Source: Streptomyces lincolnensis
GTDB taxonomy: Bacteria; Actinomycetota; Actinomycetes; Streptomycetales; Streptomycetaceae
Assembly (NCBI RefSeq): GCF_021173675.1
Contig: NZ_JAIHON010000006.1
Coordinates: 1 to 64,000, forward strand
Length of the DNA: 64,000 nucleotides
Direction: 5' to 3'
Shown in pieces: positions 1-8,466 of this stretch (the first letter of the stretch is position 1; the number at the start of each line of letters is the position of its first letter). The notes beneath the pieces are model-generated. The model was not told the origin of the DNA, searched no databases, and was given only the letters and a program-made list of their open reading frames with translations. A program made the position numbers and the translations under genes.

Positions 1-121
1 CAGCGACCATCCGGTGCCGCCAGGACCGGCGACAGCACCCCCCGGATCATCAAGGACAGGGGCAACGAGTCATACCGGCCCCGAAGGCCACGAGCCCGAA
101 CCGGGCTCTACAACGAAGGTA

Positions 122-313
122 ATGGGCGGCCGGTATGTGATGCCGCGCAGGTTCCTCATCGGGGTGGTCGGGGGTGCGACCGCTGTCACGGCTCTCTTCG
201 GTGTGGGTACGCACGCGTTGGCCGGGACGGAGTCGACCACCAGGCTGGACGAGTACAGCGCGGTGTCCGTCGGTGGCCACAGGGCGCCGGCCGCCAGTCA
301 AGGCCACGAGTGA
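122..313 (+). CDS. Small putative secreted or membrane protein
   Basis: This is a short frame of about 63 residues. It starts with a basic stretch (MPRR at residues 7-10), followed by a hydrophobic run (residues 11-34) and an Ala-x-Ala-like site near ALAG, which looks like a Sec signal peptide. The mature part would be only about 30 residues. The start was placed at the ATG at 122, preceded by GAAGG; the ATG at 140 is an alternative. No family is recognised. The frame could also be the tail of an element beginning outside the window. A strong hairpin follows it. Confidence 0.4.
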   Translation: MGGRYVMPRRFLIGVVGGATAVTALFGVGTHALAGTESTTRLDEYSAVSVGGHRAPAASQGHE

Positions 314-390
314 CTCCGTCACCTGGAGGTTCGAGCGGTAGGAGGCCAGCGATCACGGGCCCGCCCGGGTGCCCGCCCGAGTCTTTGAGC

Positions 391-435
391 ACGCACGATG
401 GGCTCCGCCGGTGATCGGTGGAGCCCATCGTGCGT
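391..435. terminator. Perfect 16-bp hairpin, bidirectional terminator
   Basis: Arms at 391-406 and 420-435 are perfect inverted repeats around a 13-nt loop. The hairpin lies between the small plus-strand gene and the stop of the minus-strand permease gene, so it can terminate both. There is no T-tract, which is usual for Streptomyces terminators. Confidence 0.85.
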
Positions 436-446
436 GTTCAGGGTCG

Positions 447-2468
447 TCAGTCCGCCGCCGTCTGTGGGGCGTCGGTCGTCACCTTTCGTAGGAGGGGTCT
501 GCTGCAGCCGATCGCGGTGAGCATGGCCAGGGCGCCGACGGCGACGCAGACGGCGAGTTGGACGGCGCCGGAGGTGTTCATCGAGACGCCGGCCACCTGG
601 TTGAACTGGTACGCGCCGTAGACGCCCATGCCGGTGGTGCCGCCGGCCAGGACGACCAGGGGGAGGACGGTCTCGCGGACCCGCGCGCGGTCCAGCAGGC
701 GCAGCGGGGTGCCGGCCAGGCGCAGGAGGCCGTAGACGCGGCGGCGGTCGAGGACGTTCGCGGCGGCGGTGAGACCGGCGGAGGCGGCCGCGACGAGGAA
801 GCTCATGACCAGGGTGGCGATGCCGACCACGCCGATGCGGTCCGCGATCACGTTGTCGGGGGCGCTCACGTAGTCCTGGGTGAACGGCAGCCGGCCCGCT
901 CCGAGGGGGGTCAGCGCGGTGACGGCGGTGTCCACCTGTTCCTGGCCCCCGGAGACGTGGGCGATCAGGCCCGGACTGCCACTCAGTACGCTGTCGAAGT
1001 CGTCCTCGGAGGGGACGTCGACCTTGGCGGTGACACCCGCTTCGCGGAGCAGGGTGCGGGCCTCGGTGGCCGCGTGCCGGGCGGCGGCGCTGTCCGCGGT
1101 CACCACGGCGACCTGGCCCTGGTGGGCGGAACCGTCGATGTCGAGTCCGATGACGGCGAAGAAGCCGGCCACGAATCCGGCCAGGACCAGGCCGCTGACG
1201 GTACGCCAGGCGCCGCGCGGGTCGTCGCTGAGCCGGCGGGCCGCCAGCAGCGTCGCCGGGCTGCGGGCGAAGCGGCCCGCGATCCGGCCCAGCCGGTCCA
1301 CGACCCACGGGCCGAACAGCCAGAACGCTCCGTAGAACAGCGCCAGCAGGGCGATCAGCTGCCGGGTCGTGAGCCCGCCGCCCTGCGTGGAGATCAGGAC
1401 GTACCCCAGCACCACGGCGAACAGCACGAGGCGGATCATGCGGGTACGGCGCGGGTTCGCCTGCTGGGCGACGCCCAGGGGGGAGGTGGCCACCTGGCGC
1501 AGCATCGACACCGCGCTGACCGTGATGAGCGCGGTGACCGCCGCCACCACCGCCGTGAACCAGGGCAGTCCCACCCACAGGTGGCCCGTGTACCAGCCGC
1601 CGATGCCGTAGGGGATCCGTGCGAGGGCGGGCAGCAGGGCGGCGTAGGCGAGAGCGCCTGTCAGTGCTCCGGCCGCGCCGACGGTCGCCGACTCCGCGGC
1701 GGTCATCGCGAGGATCTGGCGCGGGGTGGCCCCGGCCAGCCGGAGCGCGGCGAGGCGCTGCTCGCGCCGGGCGGCGCCCAGTCGGCCGGCCGCCGCGGAC
1801 AGCACGATCACGGGCGCCACCAGCAGTGTCACACCCATCAGCGCGGTCTGCTGGTCGCTGCCGGTGAAGATGCTCGGCCTCGGCTTGGCCGCGGAGAACC
1901 CGGAGACCAGGGCCCGCTCGGTCTGCCCCTCGTCGAACCAGTTGCCGCCGCCTGCCGCCTCGGACATCGCCGGGTCGGACGGCGCCCGGCCGATCACGGC
2001 GACCAGTTCGTCCGGGGAGGCGAGTCCGGCGGCCTCGATGGTGCCGTAGCGCGCGGGCTTCGGGAGGCGGTCGGCCAGTTGGCTCGCGGGGAGCTTGTGG
2101 ATCAGGTCGGCCAGGGCGGGGGAGAGATACACCTCGCCCTTCTTCGGGAAGGTGCTCAGGCCGGGCGGGGCGGGGGTCGCCGCGCGGCCGGGCAGCTGGG
2201 CCAGTGACACCACGGAGACGGGGTCGTGGCGGACGTAGGTCGTGGTCAGGGCCTGGACGGCGGTCGCCCGCCCGGCGGGCACGGCGGCCGGGGTGCGCCA
2301 GGTCGTGTGGTCGGCGCGTTCGCCGGAGCCCAGGCTGACGGCGATCATGACCAGCAGGACGAAGGCGCCGACCGCGGCGGCGCCGGCCGCCAGCAGGTGG
2401 CTCTGGAGGCCGCGGCGGCCGGAGGATCTGGTCAGGTGCCAGGTCAGGGGCAGGACGGGGGAAGGCAT
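447..2468 (-). CDS. FtsX-like ABC transporter permease
   Basis: This 673-residue integral membrane protein begins with an N-terminal transmembrane anchor (residues ~28-48). A large extracytoplasmic domain follows, then a FtsX-type helix bundle (~210-330), a second bundle (~350-450), another soluble segment and three C-terminal helices (~560-660). This is the two-bundle layout of MacB/FtsX-class permeases in actinobacteria, whose substrates are usually unknown. It is read in the same direction as the ABC ATPase at 2784-3467 and is presumably its partner. GGAG lies about 7 nt upstream of the ATG. The unusual feature is the 315-bp space before the gene, filled with a 17-bp tandem repeat, where most such pairs overlap or nearly touch. 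Confidence 0.9.
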   Translation of the reverse strand: MPSPVLPLTWHLTRSSGRRGLQSHLLAAGAAAVGAFVLLVMIAVSLGSGERADHTTWRTPAAVPAGRATAVQALTTTYVRHDPVSVVSLAQLPGRAATPAPPGLSTFPKKGEVYLSPALADLIHKLPASQLADRLPKPARYGTIEAAGLASPDELVAVIGRAPSDPAMSEAAGGGNWFDEGQTERALVSGFSAAKPRPSIFTGSDQQTALMGVTLLVAPVIVLSAAAGRLGAARREQRLAALRLAGATPRQILAMTAAESATVGAAGALTGALAYAALLPALARIPYGIGGWYTGHLWVGLPWFTAVVAAVTALITVSAVSMLRQVATSPLGVAQQANPRRTRMIRLVLFAVVLGYVLISTQGGGLTTRQLIALLALFYGAFWLFGPWVVDRLGRIAGRFARSPATLLAARRLSDDPRGAWRTVSGLVLAGFVAGFFAVIGLDIDGSAHQGQVAVVTADSAAARHAATEARTLLREAGVTAKVDVPSEDDFDSVLSGSPGLIAHVSGGQEQVDTAVTALTPLGAGRLPFTQDYVSAPDNVIADRIGVVGIATLVMSFLVAAASAGLTAAANVLDRRRVYGLLRLAGTPLRLLDRARVRETVLPLVVLAGGTTGMGVYGAYQFNQVAGVSMNTSGAVQLAVCVAVGALAMLTAIGCSRPLLRKVTTDAPQTAAD

Positions 2469-2486
2469 GGGGGTCTCCGGGGCGCT

Positions 2487-2792
2487 GGGGTAGATCAGAC
2501 GCTGGGGTAGATCAGACGCTGGGGTAGGCCAGGCGCTGGGGTAGGCCAGGCGCTGGGGTAGGCCAGGCGCTGGGGTAGGCCAGGCGCTGGGGTAGGCCAG
2601 GCGCTGGGGTAGATCAGACGCTGGGGTAGATCAGACGCTGGGGTAGATCAGACGCTGGGGTAGATCAGACGCTGGGGTAGATCAGACGCTGGGGTAGATC
2701 AGACGCTGGGGTAGGCCAGGCGCTGGGGTAGGCCAGGCGCTGGGGTAGATCAGACGCTGAGGTAGGTCAGGCGCTGGGGTAGGTCAGGCGAC
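2487..2792. repeat. 17-bp minisatellite, about 18 units
   Basis: Units follow head to tail with no spacers. Type A is GGGGTAGATCAGACGCT and type B is GGGGTAGGCCAGGCGCT; they differ at three positions. The last two units are an intermediate type C (GGTAGGTCAGGCG core). The order from left to right is A2, B5, A6, B2, A1, C, then partial C. The last unit overlaps the stop codon of the ABC ATPase gene (2784-2786), and the first lies 19 bp upstream of the permease start. The array is therefore transcribed inside the intercistronic region. Confidence 0.97.
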
Positions 2793-3467
2793 GGTGTACT
2801 GGCTGTGGCCGCTGATGCGGCCGTCGCGGACGTGGAGGATCCGGTCGCAGTGGGCGGCGACGTCGGCGTCGTGGGTGACCATGACCAGGGCGGCGCCCTG
2901 CTCGCGGGTGACGGAGGTGAGCAGGCGGACGACCTCGGTGCTGGTGGTCTGGTCGAGGGCGCCGGTGGGTTCGTCGGCGAAGACCACGTCGGGCCGGACG
3001 GCCAGGGCGCGGGCGATGGCGACGCGCTGGGCCTGGCCGCCGGACAGCTGGCCGGGCCTGCGCTGCTCCAGTCCTGCGAGGCCCAGGGGTGCGAACCAGC
3101 GGCGGGCCTGTTCGACGGCCTGTCGGCGCGGGGTGCCCTCCAGCATCAGCGGCAGCGCGGCGTTCTCCTCGGCGGGCAGTTCGGGCAGCAGCTGGCCGGA
3201 CTGGAAGACGAACCCGAAGCGCTTGCGGCGCAGGGCGCTCAGCTTGTTCTCGCCGAGCTTGTCGATGCGCTCGCCGCGCAGCAGCACCTCGCCGCCGTCG
3301 GGGCGGATGATCCCGGCGAGGGTGTGCAGCAGGGTGGACTTGCCGGACCCGGACGGGCCCATGATCGCGAGGGAGTCCCGTTCGCCGACCTGGACGTCCA
3401 CCCCGGCCAGCGCGGTGGTGGAACCGTACGTCTTCACCAGGCCATGACCGGCCAGAACGATGCTCAT
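2784..3467 (-). CDS. ABC transporter ATP-binding protein (MacB/LolD type)
   Basis: This 227-residue nucleotide-binding domain has Walker A GPSGSGKST (~residue 37), a Q-loop at FVFQSGQLLPELPAEEN, the signature LSGGQAQR (~143), Walker B VVFADEP (~163) and the H-loop VMVTHD (~196). The absence of membrane segments and the LolD/MacB-like signature place it in the export or mechanotransmission class that pairs with FtsX-like permeases. Its partner is the permease downstream at 447-2468. The stop codon lies inside the last minisatellite unit. Confidence 0.95.
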   Translation of the reverse strand: MSIVLAGHGLVKTYGSTTALAGVDVQVGERDSLAIMGPSGSGKSTLLHTLAGIIRPDGGEVLLRGERIDKLGENKLSALRRKRFGFVFQSGQLLPELPAEENAALPLMLEGTPRRQAVEQARRWFAPLGLAGLEQRRPGQLSGGQAQRVAIARALAVRPDVVFADEPTGALDQTTSTEVVRLLTSVTREQGAALVMVTHDADVAAHCDRILHVRDGRISGHSQYTVA

Positions 3468-3667
3468 GATGGGCTACTCCGAGGTCGGTGTCGGCGCTGG
3501 AAGGTCCAGGAACCGGCTCCAGCCTCGCCCGCGGACACCGCCGCCCGCCTCGGTCGAACGGTCGGCTTCCGCACCGGGCTCCTCGTCCATTCGGCCGACC
3601 GGCCGGGTCGGCCTGTGTACGGAGGGGATCGGCCACTGGATCATGGGCGCACCCGGGGGTTACGGGG

Positions 3668-4609
3668 ATGACGAGGGTGACGGGGGCTATGGGGGTTATG
3701 GGGATGGCAGGGGTTATGGGGACGGCAACGCGTGGTTCCGTGCCGCGCCGAGTCGCGGGCGTGGTGTTCGCCGTCGTGGTGCTCGGTGGGGGGACGGTTG
3801 CCTGTGGGGAGGGTTCCGCGAGTGAGGGCCGGGCCGCGGTGACTCCCGGGGCGGCCGTGGCGGAGGCGGCGAGGCATGCCGGGGACATCTCGTCGCTGCG
3901 CTATCGGGTCACCGGGGTCCTTCCGGAGAAGGGCCGGGTGGAGGCCGAGGCGTCCATGGGCACGGAACCGTCGGTCATGGGTATGCGGATGACCACGACC
4001 GAGCAGGGCGCGGAGCACCGGCTGGAGATCCGGTTCGTCGGCGACGCGATGTATGTCGGAGGGAGTGCGCTCGCCTCCGAGAAGCTGGACGGCAAGGGGT
4101 GGTTCAGTGCCGAGCCGGCCGCGTGGGGCCGGGGCTCGTGGGACAACAACTCCTACGGTGTGCTGCCCAGGCAGCTCGAAGGGAACCCGGCCGTGCAGTC
4201 CACGTTGCTGACCGGCTCGAAGGACCTCCGGGAGACCGGGACCGAGACGGTCGAGGGCACCAGGACCACCCACTACCGGGGGACCGTCACCCGTAGCGGC
4301 CTGGGCGCCGCCCGTGACGCGGCCGCCGACAAGGAGACCCGGCTGCACCGGATCGAGAGCCTCGATCAGTTCATCGGGCTGTACCTCGCCGACACGCTCA
4401 CCATGGACCTGTGGGTCGACGACGACCACCACACGAAGCGGTTCCGTCTGCGGGGCGACGTCCGCGCCTCCCGGGGTGTCGCCGAGGGTGAGCGACTGGA
4501 CCTGACCTTCACCTTCCTCGACGTCGACCGGCCGGTGACCGTCGAGGCCCCGCCGGCCGAGGACACCGCCGACCTCGCCGCGGCGGCGGACGAGGCGGCG
4601 GCGGGCTGA
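3668..4609 (+). CDS. Secreted lipoprotein, LppX/LprG-like
   Basis: The N-terminus has a basic segment, a hydrophobic core and a lipobox ending GGGTVAC, so the protein is exported and lipid-anchored. The mature ~270 residues alternate beta strands with lengths and spacing reminiscent of the LppX/LprAFG half-barrel lipoproteins (for example the 'LRYRVTG' and 'VDDDHHTKRFRLRGD' strands). That family assignment is tentative. The start is uncertain because five in-frame ATGs (3668, 3689, 3698, 3704, 3716) lie in a G-rich degenerate repeat; 3716 would give the most normal signal peptide. It is divergent from the ABC operon. Confidence 0.8.
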   Translation: MTRVTGAMGVMGMAGVMGTATRGSVPRRVAGVVFAVVVLGGGTVACGEGSASEGRAAVTPGAAVAEAARHAGDISSLRYRVTGVLPEKGRVEAEASMGTEPSVMGMRMTTTEQGAEHRLEIRFVGDAMYVGGSALASEKLDGKGWFSAEPAAWGRGSWDNNSYGVLPRQLEGNPAVQSTLLTGSKDLRETGTETVEGTRTTHYRGTVTRSGLGAARDAAADKETRLHRIESLDQFIGLYLADTLTMDLWVDDDHHTKRFRLRGDVRASRGVAEGERLDLTFTFLDVDRPVTVEAPPAEDTADLAAAADEAAAG

Positions 4610-4666
4610 GCGACGTCGGGGAGAGCCGAGCGACATCGAAGAGAGGTGAGTGCCCGGCCGTGGTCG

Positions 4667-5569
4667 TCAGGCGGGCTGAGTCGTGAACGCCTCCGCGTGT
4701 TCCGTCGCCCACTGGGTGAACGTGCGGGCGGGGCGGCCGGTGACCTTTTCGACCGTGTCGACGACCGTGCGGCCGACCTCCGGGGTGTTGCCGTAGGCCT
4801 CCAGGAGGAAGGCGACAACTTCCTCGGGGTGGCCGGAGGCGCGCCACTGGGCGACGGCCTGGTCCTCGGTGAGTTCGGTCAGGGTGATCCGGCGGCCCCG
4901 GGCCTGCGCGATCGTCCGGACCTTGTCCTGAACGGTGAGCAGGTCGGGGCCGGTGATGACGTACTCCTGGCCGGCGTGGCCCGGCTCGGTGAGGGCGACC
5001 GCGGCGACGGCGCCGATGTCGGACTCGTGGACCATGGCACTGAGGCGGGTGACGAAGGGTTCGCGGACCTCGTCCGAGGCCACGATCCCCGGCGCCCATT
5101 CCAGGGCGTTGGCCATGAACTCGACCGGCATGAGGATCGTCCAGTCGATGTCCGCGGTGGCGCGTACGGCGTCCTCCAGCAGGGTCGGGCCGCCGCCGTG
5201 GAGCACGGTGACACGGCATACGCCCGCCTCGCGGGCCAGGTCCAGGATGCGGGGGCCGGTCTCCAGGGGCGCGAAGTACGGGCCGCCGAAGGTGATCAGG
5301 TGGAGGCCGGTGACGTCCTTCAGGGCCGGGATCAGGGTGTCGGGGTCCGTCAGGTCGCCCTGGACGACCTCGACCTCCGCCGGGAGGCCGGCCTTCGCGG
5401 CATCCCTGGTGAGGGCGCGGACCGCGTGGCCCCGGGCCAGCAGTTCGGCGACCACCCGACGGCCCACGGTGCCGGTCGCGCCGGTCACGAGGACCCTCTG
5501 CGGAGGTGCCTGCCTTGCCTGTGTCGTCCGCTCTACCTGCGTTGTCTGCGTCGCCTGTGTCTGCGTCAT
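4667..5569 (-). CDS. NAD(P)-binding NmrA-like atypical SDR
   Basis: A 300-residue Rossmann protein with the dinucleotide-binding motif VLVTGATGTVGRRV near residues 26-39 and the NmrA/atypical-SDR features 'VQGDLTD' and 'GLHLITFGGPY'. There is no classical YxxxK catalytic pair, which is normal for the NmrA/AzoB-like group. The ATG at 5569 (MTQTQ) is preferred; 5611 would add 14 residues. It lies 49 bp downstream of a LuxR-type regulator on the same strand and may be its target. The substrate cannot be told. Confidence 0.9.
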   Translation of the reverse strand: MTQTQATQTTQVERTTQARQAPPQRVLVTGATGTVGRRVVAELLARGHAVRALTRDAAKAGLPAEVEVVQGDLTDPDTLIPALKDVTGLHLITFGGPYFAPLETGPRILDLAREAGVCRVTVLHGGGPTLLEDAVRATADIDWTILMPVEFMANALEWAPGIVASDEVREPFVTRLSAMVHESDIGAVAAVALTEPGHAGQEYVITGPDLLTVQDKVRTIAQARGRRITLTELTEDQAVAQWRASGHPEEVVAFLLEAYGNTPEVGRTVVDTVEKVTGRPARTFTQWATEHAEAFTTQPA

Positions 5570-5618
5570 GGGACGACCGTAGGAAGGCTTGCGGTCAGCT
5601 ACTGTCCGCAAGCCGTTC

Positions 5619-6686
5619 TCAGGCTCCCAGGGCCCTGGCCAGCAGCATGCCCCTGGTGTTCGTCGACGTCTTGGCGAAGACGGACTTCAGGTGGTCCTGG
5701 ACGGTGTGCTCGGACAGGGACATGTCGCGGGCGACCGTGTGGCTGTCGCTGCCCTTGGCCAGGTGGCCCAGGACGTCGGCCTCCCGGGGGCTCAGGGCGA
5801 AGGCTCTGGTGAAGAGGGTGAGGCGTTCCGCCGGAGAGGTCTCCTCGATGGTGACGGCGATGGTGTTACGGCGGCCGGAGGGGAAGGCGTCGCCTATGCG
5901 GGCGGCGCTGAGGGTGAGCCAGAGGCCGTCGGCGAGGTGGACGCGGGAGCGGGGCGGGCCGGGGTCGACGCCCGCCTCGACGGCCAGGAGCTGGGCGGCC
6001 ACGTCGTAGACGCTCGCGTGCACCGCCGGGCGGCCGGGCTCGGGCGGGGTGAGCAGGCTCAGGCAGGCGTCGGTGTCCGGGGTCTGGGCGAGGACGCGCA
6101 GGTCGGGGGAGAGCAGCAGGGCCAGCGGACTCGTGCGGCGCGTGTGGGGCGGTCGTACGACGAAGGTGCCGGCCTGGCTCCGGCGCAGGGCCGCGGTCAC
6201 GGGGGCGGTGAGGTGGGCCAGGTGGGCGGCTTCGGCGGAGGTGAAGGGGCGGTCGTAGCGGTAGAGGTCGAGGTGGCCCCAGCAGCCGAAGCGGTCCTTG
6301 AAGACCAGGGAGGCGATGTCGCGGACGCCGTGGGCGTGGAGGAGGTCGTGCCACAGGAGGTGGCGGGCGGGGTCGGGGAGGTCGCTGAGGAGGGCGATGC
6401 CGTCCAGGGCCGTCCAGCGGTGGACCGCGGTCAGGTACTTGAGGCGGGTCATCCTGGGCAGCTCCCGCGGGCACGGGATGTCGGCGAGCGGGGAGCAGCC
6501 GACCGCGGTCTCCGGGTCGGTGAGGAGGAAGGCGTGGGCGTCGAAGGGGACGGTCGCGCGCAGTACGCCTAGGAGCCGTCTGCGCAGGTCCCGGGTGTCG
6601 CCGCCGGTCTCGCAGAGGCGGATGACCCGCTCGTGCGACCGTGCGTACGAGACGGCAGGGCCGGCAGGAACAGCGGGAACGGCCAT
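5619..6686 (-). CDS. LuxR-family transcriptional regulator
   Basis: This 355-residue protein ends in a LuxR/GerE helix-turn-helix (last ~60 residues; 'LSPREADVLGHLAKG', 'LSEHTVQDHLKSVF'). The first ~200 residues look like a GAF/PAS-type sensor ('PFDAHAFLLTDPETAVG', 'FKDRFGCWGHLDLYR'). There is no receiver domain, so it is probably a ligand-responsive one-component regulator. The ATG at 6686 removes an unlikely 25-residue extension. It is co-directional with the NmrA-like gene and divergent from the secreted protein at 6784. Confidence 0.88.
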   Translation of the reverse strand: MAVPAVPAGPAVSYARSHERVIRLCETGGDTRDLRRRLLGVLRATVPFDAHAFLLTDPETAVGCSPLADIPCPRELPRMTRLKYLTAVHRWTALDGIALLSDLPDPARHLLWHDLLHAHGVRDIASLVFKDRFGCWGHLDLYRYDRPFTSAEAAHLAHLTAPVTAALRRSQAGTFVVRPPHTRRTSPLALLLSPDLRVLAQTPDTDACLSLLTPPEPGRPAVHASVYDVAAQLLAVEAGVDPGPPRSRVHLADGLWLTLSAARIGDAFPSGRRNTIAVTIEETSPAERLTLFTRAFALSPREADVLGHLAKGSDSHTVARDMSLSEHTVQDHLKSVFAKTSTNTRGMLLARALGA

Positions 6687-6783
6687 GATTCGAGCGTACG
6701 TCGCAAATCCCCACATTTCTGGGATGGGCTGTGCTCCGCACCAGGTCAAGCATGGAGACATGCATCGGACCTAGGAGCCACCG

Positions 6784-7188
6784 ATGAGCATCAGAACAGC
6801 ATTCCCCGTGGTCGCGGCCGCCGCGGCGCTCGCCTTCGCCACCGCCGCCCCCACCGCCGCGGCTCAGCCCACCGCCACCCAGCAGGGCACGGTCTACGCG
6901 TGGATCAGCGACGGCTGGGGCGGCGGGACCGTCACCAGCAGCCCCGCCGGGATCACCTGCCATACGACCGCATGGGACCCGTACGCCGAGAACGCGAACG
7001 CGCCCTATCCGGCCGGCTCGTGCGAGGCGAGTTTCCCGGTCGGTACGCGGGTCACCTTCACCGCCACGCCCGACCCGGGGTCGTACGTCAACGGTGAGCC
7101 CTACCCCACGTCGTTGACGGTGGTGGCCGGCTACAACTCCGTGTGGGTCATGTTCTGCCCGGACGAGGGTCTGTGCACGAGTTGGTGA
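6784..7188 (+). CDS. Small secreted protein
   Basis: A 134-residue protein with a clear Sec signal peptide (MSIRTAF, an Ala-rich core, and cleavage near TAAAQP at ~28). The mature ~106 residues contain four Cys (CHTTAW, GSCEAS, FCPDEG, LCTSW), which suits two disulfides in an extracellular beta-rich domain. TAGGAG lies just before the ATG. No family is recognised. The promoter is shared divergently with the LuxR regulator. Confidence 0.7.
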   Translation: MSIRTAFPVVAAAAALAFATAAPTAAAQPTATQQGTVYAWISDGWGGGTVTSSPAGITCHTTAWDPYAENANAPYPAGSCEASFPVGTRVTFTATPDPGSYVNGEPYPTSLTVVAGYNSVWVMFCPDEGLCTSW

Positions 7189-7267
7189 CGGGCCGCCCCG
7201 ATCGCGGGCCCGGGGGATTGTCTTCGCTGGTCGGGAGGGCTTCGTAGACAACGGTCCGGTCGTCAGG

Positions 7268-8023
7268 GTGGGTCCCGTGACCTACGACTCGTGTGTACCC
7301 GACCATCCGTACGTGCTCGTCGGCCAGGAGGCGATCGAGGCATCCGAAACGCTCGTCATGGCGTTGCGCTTCCTCGGCTTCGACGCGCACGTCGCGGCCA
7401 CGGGGGCCGATCTCCTGCGTGAGGTGTCCCGCCGCAGGCCCGACGCCGTCCTGCTGGACACGACCCTGCCCGACGGATGCGGGGTCGAGGTCTGCCGGCG
7501 GCTCCGGGCGGCGGGGGTCGACGCCCCGGTGATGTTCCTCAGCTCCCGGAGCGACATCGAGGGCAAGTGCCAGGCGCTCGCCATGGGCGGCGACGACTAC
7601 GTCACCCGGCCCGCCGATCTCACCGAGGTGAGCGCGCGGATCCGGGCACTGGTCCGCCGTTCCCGGGCCGGGGGCCCGGCCCCGTCACCGGCCGCCCACA
7701 AGCTGCGCGCGGCCGGCGTCGAGCTGGACGAGAACACCCGGGACGTGTCGCTGCACGGGCGGGCCGTGCGGCTGTCCGCGACCGAGTTCGCGCTGCTGAG
7801 GCTCCTCATGCGCAACGCCGGGCGGGTGATCTCCAAGGGGGAGATCCTGGACAGCGTCTGGAACTACGGCTTCCAGGGCGAGTCGGGGGTCGTGGAGACG
7901 TACGTCTACTACCTGCGGCGGAAGCTGGGCGACTCCCGGCAGTCCGTGATCCGCACGGTGCGCGGGGCGGGGTACATGGTGTGCGCCGGGGATCCGGCGC
8001 ACACCCACGGCACCGTGGCCTGA
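7268..8023 (+). CDS. Orphan OmpR/PhoB-type response regulator, atypical receiver
   Basis: A receiver domain (residues ~15-130) and a winged-helix DNA-binding domain (~155-240; 'LSATEFALLRLLMRN', 'VETYVYYLRRKLGD', 'IRTVRGAGYM') make up this 251-residue protein. The phospho-acceptor Asp is present (AVLLDTTLPDG). However, the usual Asp-Asp at the end of beta-1 is Gln-Glu (VLVGQEA), and the conserved Lys of the KP motif is Arg (YVTRPAD). No histidine kinase is adjacent. It may therefore be phosphorylation-independent, as known for JadR1-like atypical regulators. GTG start at 7268; GTG at 7277 is possible. Confidence 0.88.
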   Translation: MGPVTYDSCVPDHPYVLVGQEAIEASETLVMALRFLGFDAHVAATGADLLREVSRRRPDAVLLDTTLPDGCGVEVCRRLRAAGVDAPVMFLSSRSDIEGKCQALAMGGDDYVTRPADLTEVSARIRALVRRSRAGGPAPSPAAHKLRAAGVELDENTRDVSLHGRAVRLSATEFALLRLLMRNAGRVISKGEILDSVWNYGFQGESGVVETYVYYLRRKLGDSRQSVIRTVRGAGYMVCAGDPAHTHGTVA

Positions 8024-8041
8024 GGAGCAGGGCCCGTCACG

Positions 8042-8404
8042 CTAGCCGATGTGCAGCGTGATCGTGCTGCCGTTCTTGTTGCCGTTGGCCGGCAGCACCC
8101 GCGGCTCCCAGCGCCAGCCCGTGCTGGGCTTGCGGTGGTGGAACTCGACCGAGCGGCCCAGCGTCCACCAGTAGTCGGAGGCCGTGGTGCAGCCGTGCGG
8201 CGCGATCTCCCAGAACCGGGAGCCGGCCCAGTCGCCGTGCTGGTTCTCGCCGACGAGGAAGAACTTGACCGTCTCGTTCGAGCCGCTGCACACCCGGACC
8301 TGGCCGTACTTGGTCGCGGCCGAGGCCGTCGCGGGCATCGCGATACCGCCGAGCGTGGCGGCCGCGGCCAGCACTCCCACGGTGACTTTCCTGCTGAGCT
8401 TCAT
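8042..8404 (-). CDS. Small secreted protein
   Basis: A 120-residue protein with a typical signal peptide (MKLSRKVTVGVLAAAATLGG, cleavage after ATASA at ~29). The mature part is rich in Trp and aromatic residues ('WEIAPHGCTTASDYWWTLG') and has two Cys, compatible with one disulfide. It is a recognisable type of Streptomyces secreted protein without assigned function. Three 10-bp direct repeats lie 16-46 bp upstream of the start. Confidence 0.75.
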   Translation of the reverse strand: MKLSRKVTVGVLAAAATLGGIAMPATASAATKYGQVRVCSGSNETVKFFLVGENQHGDWAGSRFWEIAPHGCTTASDYWWTLGRSVEFHHRKPSTGWRWEPRVLPANGNKNGSTITLHIG

Positions 8405-8420
8405 GAGCTACCACCATTTC

Positions 8421-8450
8421 TTGGATGAGCTTGGATGAGCTTGGATGAGT
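8421..8450. repeat. Three 10-bp direct repeats upstream of secreted-protein gene
   Basis: TTGGATGAGC is repeated three times (the third ends in T). The 10-bp period puts the copies on one face of the helix. They lie between the stop of the ProX-like gene (8467) and the ATG at 8404, so they could be a regulatory array or the result of slippage. Confidence 0.85.
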
Positions 8451-8466
8451 GACGCGCTGGTGCGCG

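Noticed and set aside
2487..2792. CRISPR array
   Set aside because: Units are 17 bp with no spacers between them and no cas genes nearby; it is a minisatellite.
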